A stretch of 64,000 bases of DNA from positions 3,420,501-3,484,500 of the forward strand of contig NZ_CP035952.1 of NCBI RefSeq assembly GCF_004214895.1, read 5' to 3'. Below the pieces are notes generated by a model. The model was not told the origin of the DNA and did not search any database. It saw nothing but the letters and a program-made list of their open reading frames with translations. Each line of letters begins with the position of its first letter. Position 1 is the first letter of the stretch. The DNA is from Pseudomonas tructae. Lineage in GTDB: Bacteria > Pseudomonadota > Gammaproteobacteria > Pseudomonadales > Pseudomonadaceae. Below, in pieces: positions 31,741-43,496 of the stretch. The position numbers and the translations under genes are program-made.

Positions 31741-31908
31741 ATGGGAACCCTTCTGCCGAAAATGCCTGCCCAGACCCTCTACGTAACGGTTCACCGCGAT
31801 GAGCTGCGCCGCCTCAAAGAGGAGCGTGATCAGCTGCAACAGCAAGTCGCCCAACTCAGTCTGCTGCTGCAACAGGCGCAGAATCCCGAGGCGCCGGCCC
31901 ACGCCTGA
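31741..31908 (+). CDS. Small coiled-coil protein of 55 residues
   Basis: MGTLLPKMPAQTLYVTV is followed by a heptad-rich helix (RRLKEERDQLQQQVAQLSLL) and an Ala/Pro tail. GCGAGG lies 7 nt before the ATG, a good ribosome site. The frame is short, but its codon use fits the genome and the helix is coherent. No function is known; it stands alone between a REPIN and the DUF4440 gene, 107 nt away. Confidence 0.62.
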   Translation: MGTLLPKMPAQTLYVTVHRDELRRLKEERDQLQQQVAQLSLLLQQAQNPEAPAHA

Positions 31909-32015
31909 TCGGGGCTTGTTTGCAGGGGAATCATTGCCTGCTGACCTTGCACGACGGCGCCTTTCTAGACTGCGCCGTCCGACGCGCGATGCGTCGTCTA
32001 CCTGCAAGGAACCCC

Positions 32016-32474
32016 ATGAAAAAACTCTTTGTGCTTTCGGCCTGGGCGTTGTTCGGCTGCCTGTCGACGGCGGCCAACGCTGAAGAGGTTCAATGCAAGC
32101 CAAGCAGCGAAGCAGAGATCCTCGCCCAATTCGAACGCTGGAACCTGCGCCTGGGCAGCGGTGACCCCGAACAGGTGGCGGCGCTGTACAGCGAAGACGC
32201 CATCCTGTTGCCGACACTCTCCAACCAGCCACGGCTGACCACCGCGCAACGTATCCAGTACTTCACCTACTTCCTCGGCAACCGGCCCTCCGGGCGCCTG
32301 GACAGCCATCATCTGGCCCTGGGTTGCAACACCGCCGTACTCTCGGGCCTGTACACCTTCACTTTCGCCAGCAACGGCGAAAGCGCTGCGGCGCGTTATA
32401 CCTATGCCTATCGCTGGGATGGCCAGCAATGGCTGATCACCAGCCACCACTCCTCGCTGCTGCCAAGCAACTGA
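32016..32474 (+). CDS. Secreted SnoaL-like/DUF4440 (SgcJ/EcaC) family protein
   Basis: The 152-residue protein starts with a Sec signal peptide (MKKLFVLSAWALFGCLSTAANA) and then has a cone-shaped NTF2-like fold: EILAQFERWNLRLGSGDPEQVAALYSED, a typical first helix and strand, and the closing YAYRWDGQQWLITSHHSS. Family members bind small molecules or act as accessory domains; no catalytic claim can be made. AAGGAACCCC precedes the ATG; an upstream in-frame ATG would hide the signal peptide. It probably acts in the periplasm. Confidence 0.85.
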   Translation: MKKLFVLSAWALFGCLSTAANAEEVQCKPSSEAEILAQFERWNLRLGSGDPEQVAALYSEDAILLPTLSNQPRLTTAQRIQYFTYFLGNRPSGRLDSHHLALGCNTAVLSGLYTFTFASNGESAAARYTYAYRWDGQQWLITSHHSSLLPSN

Positions 32475-32481
32475 ATCCTGC

Positions 32482-32507
32482 GACCTGCAGCCTCGGTGCT
32501 GCAGGTC
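32482..32507 (+). terminator. Hairpin after the DUF4440 gene
   Basis: GACCTGCAG and CTGCAGGTC form a perfect 9-bp stem with an 8-nt loop directly after the stop codon. No U-tract follows, so it is a possible Rho-assisted or weak terminator. Confidence 0.5.
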
Positions 32508-32844
32508 ATCGCCGATAAAGTGACCAGCGGGTCACACCCTCGCGGTTTTCTCTCCTACACTCGGTACTCGGCCAGACATCGCCCGGAAAACTCGACCGAA
32601 AAAAGTCGAAACTTCTGGATTCGCGGTAGGTCAGCAACTAAGTAGGCCATCGATTCCGCTGCAACGGACGCGGCCCACCCACCCTACACCGTCAACACGC
32701 CGTCGGCAGGACGCCGGCTTGCGTAGCGCTTGTGCGCTTGGCTTCGGGGCACGGAACGCAAGGCAATACCACTCACAGAGAGATGTACCGCGCAGACACA
32801 ACAACGGGCGCCCACGCCCGCACACCATAGGGACGGAGAGAAGT
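32508..32844 (+). promoter_or_regulatory. Long leader of glgA with an RpoS-like -10 element
   Basis: No gene is seen in these 337 bases. CTACACT at 32555-32561 matches six of seven bases of the RpoS -10 consensus CTATACT and would give a leader of about 275 nt. A short hairpin (GTGACC-AGCG-GGTCAC, 32520-32535) lies just upstream. GGAGAG before the glgA ATG is the ribosome site. Confidence 0.4.
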
Positions 32845-34395
32845 ATGATCAGTGCCGCTGTCGAACCCCATGTAGAGCCATTCACCCCGGAACATCGTGA
32901 GCCGCTTGCGGCGGACTTCACGCCGACAGCCAAAACACTGGGTACCGATCCCAAAAATAAGCGCAAGGTCTTGTTCGTGACCTCGGAAATCGCCGATCTG
33001 GTCAAGACCGGTGGCCTGGGCGATGTCTCGGCGGCATTGCCGCGGGCCATGCGCCACTTGCACGATGTGCGCGTGTTGATACCCGGCTATCCGCAGGTAC
33101 TGGAGAGCGACAACCCGATCCACCTGGTCGGTGAGCTGGGCGGCCATGCCGCGTTACCACCGTGCAAGATCGGGCGCATGGACCTGGCAGATGGCCTGGT
33201 CATCTACGTGCTGATCTGCCCCGAGTTGTACCAGCGCGAAGGCACCCCCTATGGCGCCAACAACGGTCGCGACTGGCCCGACAACCACATCCGTTTCGCC
33301 CGCCTGGGCCTGGCCGCAGCGGAGATCGCCGCTGGCGAAGGCATGGTCCACTGGAAACCCGACCTGGTCCATGCCCACGACTGGCCGGCCGGCCTGGCCC
33401 CGGCGTACATGCACTGGCGCGGCCTGCGAACCCCTACCCTGTTCACCATTCACAACCTGGCCTACCAGGGTGTGGTCAGCCGTGCCTGCTGCCCGGAACT
33501 GGCGATCCCTGAGCATGCCCTGCAACAGGAAGGCATGGAGTTCTACGGCAAGCTGTCGTTCCTCAAGGCGGGCCTGGCCTACGCCAGCCACATCACCACG
33601 GTCAGCGCCACCTATGCGCGGGAAATCACCACGCCGTCGTTCGGCTGCGGCCTGGATGGCTTTCTTGCCAGCAAGGCCCAGCAAGGCTTGCTCAGCGGCA
33701 TTCCCAACGGCATCGACGAAAGCTGGGACTCGGCCAGCGACCCGCACCTGGCGCACCCCTTCAGCCTCAACGACTGGCAAGGCAAGGCTGCCAATGCCCG
33801 GCAGGTGCGCGCGTTGTTCGCCCTTGAGCCCTCCAGCGGCCCGTTGTTCGCCGTGGTCTCGCGCCTGGTCTACCAGAAAGGCCTGGACCTGACCCTGGGG
33901 GTGGCCGAGTACATCGTTCGCCAAGGTGGCCAGATCGCGATCATCGGCCGGGGCGAACCGGAAGAAGAGCATGCCATGCGTGAACTGGCTCTGCGCCATC
34001 CCGGGCAGATTGGCGTACGCATCGGCTTCAATGAAACCGATGCCCGGCGCATGTTCGCCGGCAGCGATTTTCTCCTGATGCCCTCGCGCTATGAGCCTTG
34101 CGGGCTGAGCCAGATGTACGCCCAGCGCTTCGGCTCATTGCCGGTGGCGCGCAATACCGGCGGCCTGGCCGACACGATCGAGAATGGCGTTACCGGCTTT
34201 CTGTTCGATGAATCCACCCAGGACAGCTACCGCGAAGCCCTGAGCCGTGCATTCTACGTGTACGGCAAACCGAACCTGCTCAACGCCATGCGCTGCCTGG
34301 CCATGACCCAGCCCTTCAACTGGTGCCAGGCCGTCGAGCCGTATGCCCGACTCTACGAGGAACTGGTCGAAAACGCCCGTGTAACCCCACGCTGA
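32845..34395 (+). CDS. glgA: Glycogen (starch-type) synthase GlgA
   Basis: The 516-residue GT5 enzyme begins its catalytic part with VLFVTSEIADLVKTGGLGDV, where the KTGGLGDV loop binds the nucleotide sugar, and has the GT-B signature PSRYEPCGLSQMYAQRFG near the C-terminus. It elongates alpha-1,4-glucan from a nucleotide-activated glucose. About 35 extra N-terminal residues precede the conserved core. It leads the run glgA-treZ-malQ-treY, with treZ 16 nt downstream. No glgC is in the window, so the donor (ADP-glucose, or something else) cannot be read here. The ATG has GGAGAGAAGT upstream; the open frame before it has no start support. Confidence 0.95.
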   Translation: MISAAVEPHVEPFTPEHREPLAADFTPTAKTLGTDPKNKRKVLFVTSEIADLVKTGGLGDVSAALPRAMRHLHDVRVLIPGYPQVLESDNPIHLVGELGGHAALPPCKIGRMDLADGLVIYVLICPELYQREGTPYGANNGRDWPDNHIRFARLGLAAAEIAAGEGMVHWKPDLVHAHDWPAGLAPAYMHWRGLRTPTLFTIHNLAYQGVVSRACCPELAIPEHALQQEGMEFYGKLSFLKAGLAYASHITTVSATYAREITTPSFGCGLDGFLASKAQQGLLSGIPNGIDESWDSASDPHLAHPFSLNDWQGKAANARQVRALFALEPSSGPLFAVVSRLVYQKGLDLTLGVAEYIVRQGGQIAIIGRGEPEEEHAMRELALRHPGQIGVRIGFNETDARRMFAGSDFLLMPSRYEPCGLSQMYAQRFGSLPVARNTGGLADTIENGVTGFLFDESTQDSYREALSRAFYVYGKPNLLNAMRCLAMTQPFNWCQAVEPYARLYEELVENARVTPR

Positions 34396-34411
34396 ATGCG
34401 AGGTGGCAGGT

Positions 34412-36190
34412 ATGCCCTTGAGGTCACAGGAACAGGCGGCCCACGGGGCCGCGATGATCGACAGCAACAACGCCCTGTTTGCCCTGTGGGCACCGGACGC
34501 GCAGCGGGTGGATGTCGAGTTCAATGCTGGCCGGCATCGACCATTGCAGGCGCAGGCTGACGGCTGGTTCGTCGGCGAGTTGCCATGCAAGGCAGGCGAG
34601 CGCTACCGCTATCGCATCGACGGCGCGCTGACGGTCGCCGACCCGGCGTCGCGCTATCAGCCCGAAGGCGTGCACGGCCCCAGCGCGCTGGTCGATCGTA
34701 CGGCCTACCACTGGCAACAGCCGCACTGGCAAGGACGCCCCTGGCACCAGGCGGTCATCTACGAGTTGCATGTCGGCCTGTGCGGCGGCTATGCCGGGGT
34801 GATGGAGCGCTTGCCGGCGCTGGCCGAACTGGGCATCACCGCAATCGAACTGATGCCCATCGGGCAGTTCCCGGGCACGCGTAACTGGGGTTACGACGGC
34901 GTGCTGCCGTTCGCCCCGCAACACAGCTATGGCACCCCGGAGCAGTTGTGCGAACTGGTTGACCAGGCCCACGGCCATGGCCTGATGGTGCTGCTGGATG
35001 TGGTCTACAACCACTTCGGCCCGGATGGCAATTATCTTGGCCAGTACGCCAGCGGCTTTTTCCGTGAGGATCGCCAGACGCCCTGGGGCGCGGCAATCGA
35101 TTTTCGCCGCCGCCAGGTGCGCGACTTCTTCATCGAGAACGCCCTGATGTGGCTGCAGGACTACCGCTTCGACGGCCTGCGCCTGGACGCCGTGCATGCC
35201 ATCGATGACCCGGACTTTGTCGCCGAGTTGGCCCATCGGGTGCGCGATGAAATCGCCCCGGGGCGTCAGGTATGGCTGACCCTTGAGAACGAACACAACC
35301 AGGCGCACCTGCTCGAGCAAGGCTTCGATGCTCAGTGGAACGACGACGGCCACAACGCCCTGCACGTGCTGCTCACCGGCGAGAGGGAGGCGTATTACGC
35401 GGACTACAGCGAATCGACCCTCGACAAACTGGCGCGCTGCCTGAGCCAGGGCTTTGTCTTTCAGGGCCAGCCCGACCGCAACGGCCGCCCCCGCGGCGAA
35501 CCCAGCGCTCACTTGCCGCCCACCGCCTTCGTACTGTTCCTGCAGAACCACGACCAGATCGGCAATCGCGCCTTCGGCGAGCGCCTCAACCAATTGTGCC
35601 CGCCCCAGGCGCTACGCGCTGCAACTACTCTGCTGTTGCTGGCACCGATGATCCCGTTGCTGTTCATGGGCGATGAATGGGGGTGCGAGCAACCGTTCGT
35701 GTTCTTTACCGATCATCACGCCGAACTGGCCGATGCCGTGCGCGAAGGCCGGCGCGCCGAGTTTGCCGGTTTCAGCGCCTTTGCCGATGCCGTCTCCCGG
35801 GCGCGGATTGCCGACCCCAATGCCATCGACACCTTCAATGCTTCACGGCCACTGGCGCCTCAAGCGCAGCAGCAGCCCTGGCAGCTGTTCTACCGGCAAT
35901 TGCTGGCCCTGCGCGAGCGCCATATCGTCCCACAGTTGCCGGGGATCCGCGCCCTCGGTGCCCAGGTACTTGGGCCCCAGGCCCTGAGTGCACGCTGGCA
36001 ACTGCGTAACGGCGGCGAGCTGCGTATCGACCTCAACCTGGGGCCGACGGCGGCAGCGGTCGAACTGCCCGCCAGCGGTGCGCGGCTGTTCAGTTGCAGC
36101 CAAGTCAGCATCGGCAGCCAAGAACTGCCGCCCTACAGCGCCCTGGTCAGCCTGACTTCCATTCCCTGCGCGGAGCCTGCCCATGACTGA
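34412..36190 (+). CDS. treZ: Malto-oligosyltrehalose trehalohydrolase
   Basis: The 592-residue GH13 enzyme releases trehalose from maltooligosyltrehalose made by TreY. An N-terminal CBM48-like domain (FALWAPDAQRVDVEF) precedes the barrel. The nucleophile is D259 (DGLRLDAVHA), the acid/base E292 (LTLENEHN), and the third acid is in LQNHDQIGNRAFG. The start is MPLRSQEQ, with GAGG 8 nt upstream. It lies between glgA and malQ, overlapping malQ by 8 nt. Confidence 0.95.
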   Translation: MPLRSQEQAAHGAAMIDSNNALFALWAPDAQRVDVEFNAGRHRPLQAQADGWFVGELPCKAGERYRYRIDGALTVADPASRYQPEGVHGPSALVDRTAYHWQQPHWQGRPWHQAVIYELHVGLCGGYAGVMERLPALAELGITAIELMPIGQFPGTRNWGYDGVLPFAPQHSYGTPEQLCELVDQAHGHGLMVLLDVVYNHFGPDGNYLGQYASGFFREDRQTPWGAAIDFRRRQVRDFFIENALMWLQDYRFDGLRLDAVHAIDDPDFVAELAHRVRDEIAPGRQVWLTLENEHNQAHLLEQGFDAQWNDDGHNALHVLLTGEREAYYADYSESTLDKLARCLSQGFVFQGQPDRNGRPRGEPSAHLPPTAFVLFLQNHDQIGNRAFGERLNQLCPPQALRAATTLLLLAPMIPLLFMGDEWGCEQPFVFFTDHHAELADAVREGRRAEFAGFSAFADAVSRARIADPNAIDTFNASRPLAPQAQQQPWQLFYRQLLALRERHIVPQLPGIRALGAQVLGPQALSARWQLRNGGELRIDLNLGPTAAAVELPASGARLFSCSQVSIGSQELPPYSALVSLTSIPCAEPAHD

Positions 36191-38255
36191 CCCACGCTTG
36201 CAGCACCTGGCGCAACTGGCGGGCCTTGCGGTGGACTGGATCGACGCCAACGGTCACGCCCAGCACGTCAGTGACCCGGCGCTGCAACGGGTGCTGGCCG
36301 GGCTTGGCCACCCGGCTGACAGCAGCGATGCGATCGAGGCCAGCATCCAGGCCCTGCTCGACGCCGGCGATGCCCGCCACCTGCCGCCGCTGTTGACCGT
36401 CGAGCAGGACCTGGCGCTGGAGCTCGCGGGTTACTTCGCAGCTTTCACTCCGTGCAAGGTGCTGCTTGAAGATGGCGGCGAACAGCAGTTGCAACTGGAT
36501 GAGCAGGCCAGGCTGGTCGCGACTTTGCCGATCGGCTATCACCAGGTGCTGCTCGACCAGCGCCAGTTCACCCTGGCCGTCGCGCCAGCGCGCTGCTACA
36601 GCGTGGCCGATGCCCTCGGCACGCCGACCCCGCGCTGTTGGGGCCTGAGTGCCCAGCTGTACAGCCTGCGACGCCCCAACGATGGCGGCTTTGGCGATTG
36701 CCTGGCCCTCGAAGCCCTGGTGCGCAGCGCCGCCGAACGCGGCGCCGACGCCTTGGCCATCAGCCCGCTGCACGCCATGTTCGCCGGCGACACCCAGCGC
36801 TACAGCCCCTACTCGCCGTCGAGCCGGCTGTTTCTCAACAGCCTGTATGCCAGCCCTGCCGCATTGCTCGGTGACCGCGCCGTGCGCATGGCCATCGAAG
36901 CCTGCCAACTGCACGGCCCGCTTGAGCAGCTTGAACAACTGCCACTGATCGACTGGCCCCAGGCCGCAGCGTTTCGCCAACGCCTGCTGCGGGCGTTGTA
37001 CCGCGACTTCATCGCCGCCGAGCACCCGTTGTTCGCTGACTTCGACAGTTACCGCCAACATGCCGGCGCCGCCCTGGAACGCCATTGCCGCTTCGAAGTC
37101 CTGCTTGAACATGCGCTCAAGCACGACCTGGGCCAGGACTGGCGCGACTGGCCCAGCGCCTGGCATGACCCGCACAGCCCGCAGGTCGATGCCTTTGCCC
37201 GCCAGCACAGTGACGAGGTGGGCTTTCATGCCTTCTGCCAATGGCTGATCGAACGCAGCCTGCAACGCGCCCAGGACGCAGCGCGCAGCAATGGCATGCG
37301 CATCGGCCTGATCGCCGACCTTGCGGTAGGTGCCGATGGCGCCGGCAGCCAGGCCTGGAGCCGTCAGGAGGAACTGCTGGCTGGCCTCAACGTCGGTGCA
37401 CCGCCAGACATCCTCAACCGCGCCGGGCAAAACTGGGGCATCTGTGCCTTTTCGCCCGAAGGCCTGCGGCGCAATGGTTACCGCGCCTTTATCGAAATGC
37501 TGCGGGCCAACTTTGCCCATGCCGGTGGCCTGCGCATCGACCATGTCATGGGCCTGCAACGCCTGTGGCTGATACCACAGGGCGCCAGCGCGGCTGAAGG
37601 TGCCTACCTGCAGTACCCGCTCGATGACCTGCTGCGCTTGCTCTGCCTTGAGTCGGTGCGGCACCGGGCGATCGTGCTCGGCGAAGACCTCGGCACCGTC
37701 CCCCAGGGCCTGCGCGAGAAACTAGCAGCCCGGGCGATCCTCGGCATGCGCGTGCTGCTGTTCGAGCAGGACCCGCCCGGCCACTTCAAGCCGATCCTCG
37801 ATTGGCCCGACAATGCCCTGGCCACCACCGGCACCCATGACCTGCCGCCCCTGGCCGGTTGGCTGCAGGCTCGCGATATCGACTGGAACCTGCGCCTGGC
37901 GCTGATCGACGGCATCACCGAACGCCACTGGCGCGAAACCCGCCAGCACGAGTGCCAGGGCCTCAAACGCGCCCTTGCGCAAAACTACGGCCAGGCCCTG
38001 ACAGACAACGACGCGTTGATCGATGCCAGCATCCGTTACCTGGGCCATACCCGCGCGCCCCTGGTGCTGGTGCCACTGGAAGATGTGCTGGGCATCGACG
38101 AACAGCCCAATCTGCCTGGCACCGTCGACAGCCACCCGAACTGGCGTCGACGTTTTGCCCTACCGGCTGCCGCCCTGCTGGACGACACCGATGCGGCGCG
38201 GCGCCTGGAACTGCTGGCGCAAGCCCGCGAGCAAGCCTGGGAGCGGGACCGATGA
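36183..38255 (+). CDS. malQ: 4-alpha-glucanotransferase (amylomaltase)
   Basis: The 690-residue GH77 enzyme moves maltodextrin segments between glucan chains. D453 (LRIDHVMGLQRLW) and E501 (VLGEDLGTVP) are the nucleophile and acid/base; SPYSPSSRLFLNSLY is the conserved substrate loop. An N-terminal extension of about 140 residues is usual in proteobacterial MalQ. The ATG overlaps the end of treZ by 8 nt and its own stop overlaps treY by 4 nt, so the three are coupled. It probably recycles short maltodextrins left by TreY/TreZ and GlgX. Confidence 0.95.
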   Translation: MTDPRLQHLAQLAGLAVDWIDANGHAQHVSDPALQRVLAGLGHPADSSDAIEASIQALLDAGDARHLPPLLTVEQDLALELAGYFAAFTPCKVLLEDGGEQQLQLDEQARLVATLPIGYHQVLLDQRQFTLAVAPARCYSVADALGTPTPRCWGLSAQLYSLRRPNDGGFGDCLALEALVRSAAERGADALAISPLHAMFAGDTQRYSPYSPSSRLFLNSLYASPAALLGDRAVRMAIEACQLHGPLEQLEQLPLIDWPQAAAFRQRLLRALYRDFIAAEHPLFADFDSYRQHAGAALERHCRFEVLLEHALKHDLGQDWRDWPSAWHDPHSPQVDAFARQHSDEVGFHAFCQWLIERSLQRAQDAARSNGMRIGLIADLAVGADGAGSQAWSRQEELLAGLNVGAPPDILNRAGQNWGICAFSPEGLRRNGYRAFIEMLRANFAHAGGLRIDHVMGLQRLWLIPQGASAAEGAYLQYPLDDLLRLLCLESVRHRAIVLGEDLGTVPQGLREKLAARAILGMRVLLFEQDPPGHFKPILDWPDNALATTGTHDLPPLAGWLQARDIDWNLRLALIDGITERHWRETRQHECQGLKRALAQNYGQALTDNDALIDASIRYLGHTRAPLVLVPLEDVLGIDEQPNLPGTVDSHPNWRRRFALPAAALLDDTDAARRLELLAQAREQAWERDR

Positions 38256-41017
38256 AAGCCCTGAGCGCGACCCTGCGCCTGCAGTTTCATGCCGATTTCA
38301 GTCTCGACCAGGCCGCGGCATTGGTGCCCTACTTTGCCCGCCTGGGCGTCAGTCACCTGTACGCGTCGCCGCTGCTGCGGGCGCGCCCCGGATCTGCCCA
38401 CGGTTACGATGTTGTCGACCCCGGCCAGGTCAACCCGCAGCTGGGTGGTGAGGCCGCACTGGAGCGCCTGGTGGCGGCGCTGCGCCTGCATGGCATGGGC
38501 CTGATCGTCGATGTGGTCCCCAACCATATGGCCGTGGGCAGCGACAATCCCTGGTGGCAAGACCTGCTGGCCTGGGGACGGCGCAGCCGCTACGCCGAGT
38601 TCTTCGACATCCAGTGGCACTCCCCCGACCCGCTGCTCGAGGGCCAGTTGCTGCTGCCATTTCTGGCCGCTGACTACGGCGCGATGCTGCAAGGCGGCGA
38701 AATCCCCCTGCGCTTCGATGCCGCCAGCGGCCAGTTTCATATCCAGCACCATGAACAGCGCTTTGCGATCTGCCCGGCCGACTATGGCGAAATACTTGCT
38801 CATGGCAACGCCGCCCTGCAGTCATTGGCCACACGCTTGAGTGGCTTGCGCAGCGGCGACGATCCCGCCGCGCGCGCCAAGCCGCTACTGGCCGAGCTTG
38901 CGGCGCTGTCCAGGCGCCAGCCGCTGGACGCGGTGCTGAACGCCTTCGACAGCCGCACGCCCGAGGGTTTCCAGCGCCTGCATGCGCTGCTCGAACGCCA
39001 GCCCTATCGCCTGGCCAGCTGGCGTACCGCTGCCGACGATATCAACTGGCGGCGCTTCTTCGACGTCAATGAGCTGGGCGGACTGCGGGTCGAGCGTGCG
39101 GCGGTGTTCGAGGCCACCCACGGTAAGCTCTTCGAGCTGATCGGCCGCGGCCTGATCGACGGACTGCGTATCGACCACATTGACGGCCTGGCCGATCCCC
39201 GTGGCTACTGCCGCAAGCTGCGCCGGCGGGTCGACCGGCTGCTGGCCCAGCGCCCACTGGAGGCTGCGCTGGAGCACTTGCCGATCTATGTCGAGAAGAT
39301 CCTCGGCGCCGATGAGCACTTGCACCGCGACTGGAACGTCGACGGCAGCACCGGTTACGAATTCATGAACCAGGTCTCGCTGCTGCAGCATGACCCGGCT
39401 GGTGAAACGGAGCTGGCAGCACTGTGGAGCGCGCTCAGCGAACGCCCGGAGTTCAGTGAAGAGGTGCGCCTGGCCCGCCAGCAAGTCCTCAATGGCAGCC
39501 TGGCCGGCGATTTCGAGTCCGTGGCCCAGGCCTTGCTGCAGGTGGCCCGCGACGACCTGATGAGCCGCGACCTGACCCTGGGCGCGATTCGCCGCGCCCT
39601 GCAGGCACTGATCGAGCACTACCCGGTGTACCGCACCTACATCAATGCCTGCGGGCGCCCGGCCGCGGACGAAGCATTCTTCCAGCAGGCCCTGCGCGGT
39701 GCCCGCCAACGCCTGAGCGAGGCCGATTGGCCAGTGCTCGATCACCTGCAGCGCTGGCTCGGCGGCGAGCCCTGGTGCCAGTTGCCGCCAGGGCGGGCGC
39801 GCAAGCACCTGCGCCATGCCTGTGTGCGACTCCAGCAGTTGACTGCGCCCGCTGCCGCCAAAGCCGTGGAAGACACCGCGTTCTACCGTTCGGCCCTGCT
39901 GCTGTCGCGCAACGATGTCGGCTTTGACGCCGAGCACTTCAGCGCCCCGCTCGAGGCGTTCCATCAGCAGTGTCTTGAGCGCCTTGAACAGTTCCCGGAC
40001 AACCTGCTGAGCACCGCCACCCACGACCACAAGCGCGGCGAAGACAGCCGCGCGCGCCTGGCAGTGCTCAGTGAGCGCAGCAACTGGTTTGCCAGCCGGG
40101 TCGAACACTGGCGCGAACTCGCCAGCCCCCTGCGCTGTACCCTGGCCGACGGCGAGGCGCCGGCCGCTGCCGATGAACTGCTGCTGTACCAGAGCCTGCT
40201 CGGCAGTTGGCCGCTGCCCCTCAGTGAGGACGATCCGCTGGCGCTTGAGGCCTATGCCGAACGCTTGCGCCAATGGCAACGCAAGGCCTTGCGCGAAGCC
40301 AAGTTGCGCAGCAGCTGGAGCGCCCCCAACTCGGATTATGAGCAGGCCTGCCTGGACTTCATCGACAGCCTGCTGCTGGAGCGCTCCAGCCAGCAGTTGC
40401 GCCACTCCCTGGCCCAAGCGGTGCAGGCCATCGCCTGCCCGGGTGCCCTCAACAGCCTGGCCCAGTGCCTGCTGCGCATGACGGTACCGGGGGTTCCCGA
40501 CCTCTACCAGGGCAACGAGTATTGGGATTTCAGCCTGGTTGACCCGGACAACCGCCGCCCGGTGGATTTCGCCGCCCGTCGCCAGACACTGGGCGACGGC
40601 ACCCACATGGCGCAGTTGCTCCAGGACTGGCGCAGTGGCCGGATCAAGCAGGCGCTGATCAACCAGGTGTTGGAGCGACGCCAGCAATACCCGCAGCTGT
40701 TCCTGCGCGGTCAGTACCTGCCTGTTCAGGTGCAAGGCAGGCACGCCGACCGGGTCCTGGCGTTTGCCCGCCTGACAGCCACAGAGCGCGCCATAGTGGT
40801 GGTGCCGCGCCTGGCCTGGAGCTTGCTTGACCAATCCCCCATACCCCTGATCCCGGCACAGAACTGGGACGATACCCGGCTGATCCTGCCGTTTGCCTTG
40901 TCGCCTGCCAACTGCTCGGGACTTTTTGCCACGGGCGCAGTCACAGCCTCAAAGGAGCTGTGGCTGAGCACCGCACTCAAGGAGTTTCCGGTCAATCTGT
41001 TCATCGAACATGTTTAA
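38252..41017 (+). CDS. treY: Malto-oligosyltrehalose synthase
   Basis: The 921-residue GH13 enzyme turns the reducing end of an alpha-1,4-glucan into a terminal trehalose unit by an intramolecular transglycosylation. D308 (GLRIDHIDGLADPRG) is the nucleophile and E348 (YVEKILGADEHLHRDW) the acid/base; FHADFSLDQAAALVPYFA and VPNHMAVGSDNPWW are family landmarks. The length suits TreY. It is joined to malQ by an ATGA overlap. The start codon ATG is preceded by GGGAGCGGGACCG. Confidence 0.95.
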   Translation: MKALSATLRLQFHADFSLDQAAALVPYFARLGVSHLYASPLLRARPGSAHGYDVVDPGQVNPQLGGEAALERLVAALRLHGMGLIVDVVPNHMAVGSDNPWWQDLLAWGRRSRYAEFFDIQWHSPDPLLEGQLLLPFLAADYGAMLQGGEIPLRFDAASGQFHIQHHEQRFAICPADYGEILAHGNAALQSLATRLSGLRSGDDPAARAKPLLAELAALSRRQPLDAVLNAFDSRTPEGFQRLHALLERQPYRLASWRTAADDINWRRFFDVNELGGLRVERAAVFEATHGKLFELIGRGLIDGLRIDHIDGLADPRGYCRKLRRRVDRLLAQRPLEAALEHLPIYVEKILGADEHLHRDWNVDGSTGYEFMNQVSLLQHDPAGETELAALWSALSERPEFSEEVRLARQQVLNGSLAGDFESVAQALLQVARDDLMSRDLTLGAIRRALQALIEHYPVYRTYINACGRPAADEAFFQQALRGARQRLSEADWPVLDHLQRWLGGEPWCQLPPGRARKHLRHACVRLQQLTAPAAAKAVEDTAFYRSALLLSRNDVGFDAEHFSAPLEAFHQQCLERLEQFPDNLLSTATHDHKRGEDSRARLAVLSERSNWFASRVEHWRELASPLRCTLADGEAPAAADELLLYQSLLGSWPLPLSEDDPLALEAYAERLRQWQRKALREAKLRSSWSAPNSDYEQACLDFIDSLLLERSSQQLRHSLAQAVQAIACPGALNSLAQCLLRMTVPGVPDLYQGNEYWDFSLVDPDNRRPVDFAARRQTLGDGTHMAQLLQDWRSGRIKQALINQVLERRQQYPQLFLRGQYLPVQVQGRHADRVLAFARLTATERAIVVVPRLAWSLLDQSPIPLIPAQNWDDTRLILPFALSPANCSGLFATGAVTASKELWLSTALKEFPVNLFIEHV

Positions 41018-41035
41018 GTCCAGAGGAGCGTCGAG

Positions 41036-41266
41036 ATGAGTGTTGAAGAAAAACGCATTCGTGAATTTGCCTATCAGATCTGGGAGTCGGAGGGGCAGCC
41101 CGAAGGCCAGCAACAGCGTCACTGGGACATGGCGCGCAAGCTCGCCGAGGCCGAAGCCCTGGCGCCCAGGGTCACCCCGCGCAAGCCCAGCGCCAAGGCC
41201 AAGACGGCCAGTGCTGCGGCGGCGCCGAAAAAGCCCAGGGCAGCCAAGAAGCCACCGACCGCGTGA
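41036..41266 (+). CDS. DUF2934 small basic protein in the trehalose operon
   Basis: The 76-residue protein has an N-terminal DUF2934 motif (RIREFAYQIWESEGQPEGQ, then HWDMARKLAEAEA) and a Lys/Ala/Pro-rich tail (KPSAKAKTA ... KKPRAAKK) like nucleic-acid-binding tails. AGAGGAGC precedes the ATG. DUF2934 genes recur inside glycogen/trehalose clusters of pseudomonads, but no function is established. It sits 18 nt after treY and before a REP and glgX, so it is probably in the same transcript. Confidence 0.82.
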   Translation: MSVEEKRIREFAYQIWESEGQPEGQQQRHWDMARKLAEAEALAPRVTPRKPSAKAKTASAAAAPKKPRAAKKPPTA

Positions 41267-41270
41267 ATCT

Positions 41271-41322
41271 GATCGCGGGGCAAGCCCGCTCCCACAAGCT
41301 GATCTGGCGGGAGCGGCGCGAT
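41271..41322. repeat. REP element between DUF2934 gene and glgX
   Basis: GATCGCGGGGCAAGCCCGCT plus CCCAC is a full REP; a degenerate inverted partner (GGCGGGAGCGGCGCGATAG) follows 12 bases on. Confidence 0.8.
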
Positions 41323-41339
41323 AGCCTCCAAGGAGCCCC

Positions 41340-43496
<2,157 letters not shown>

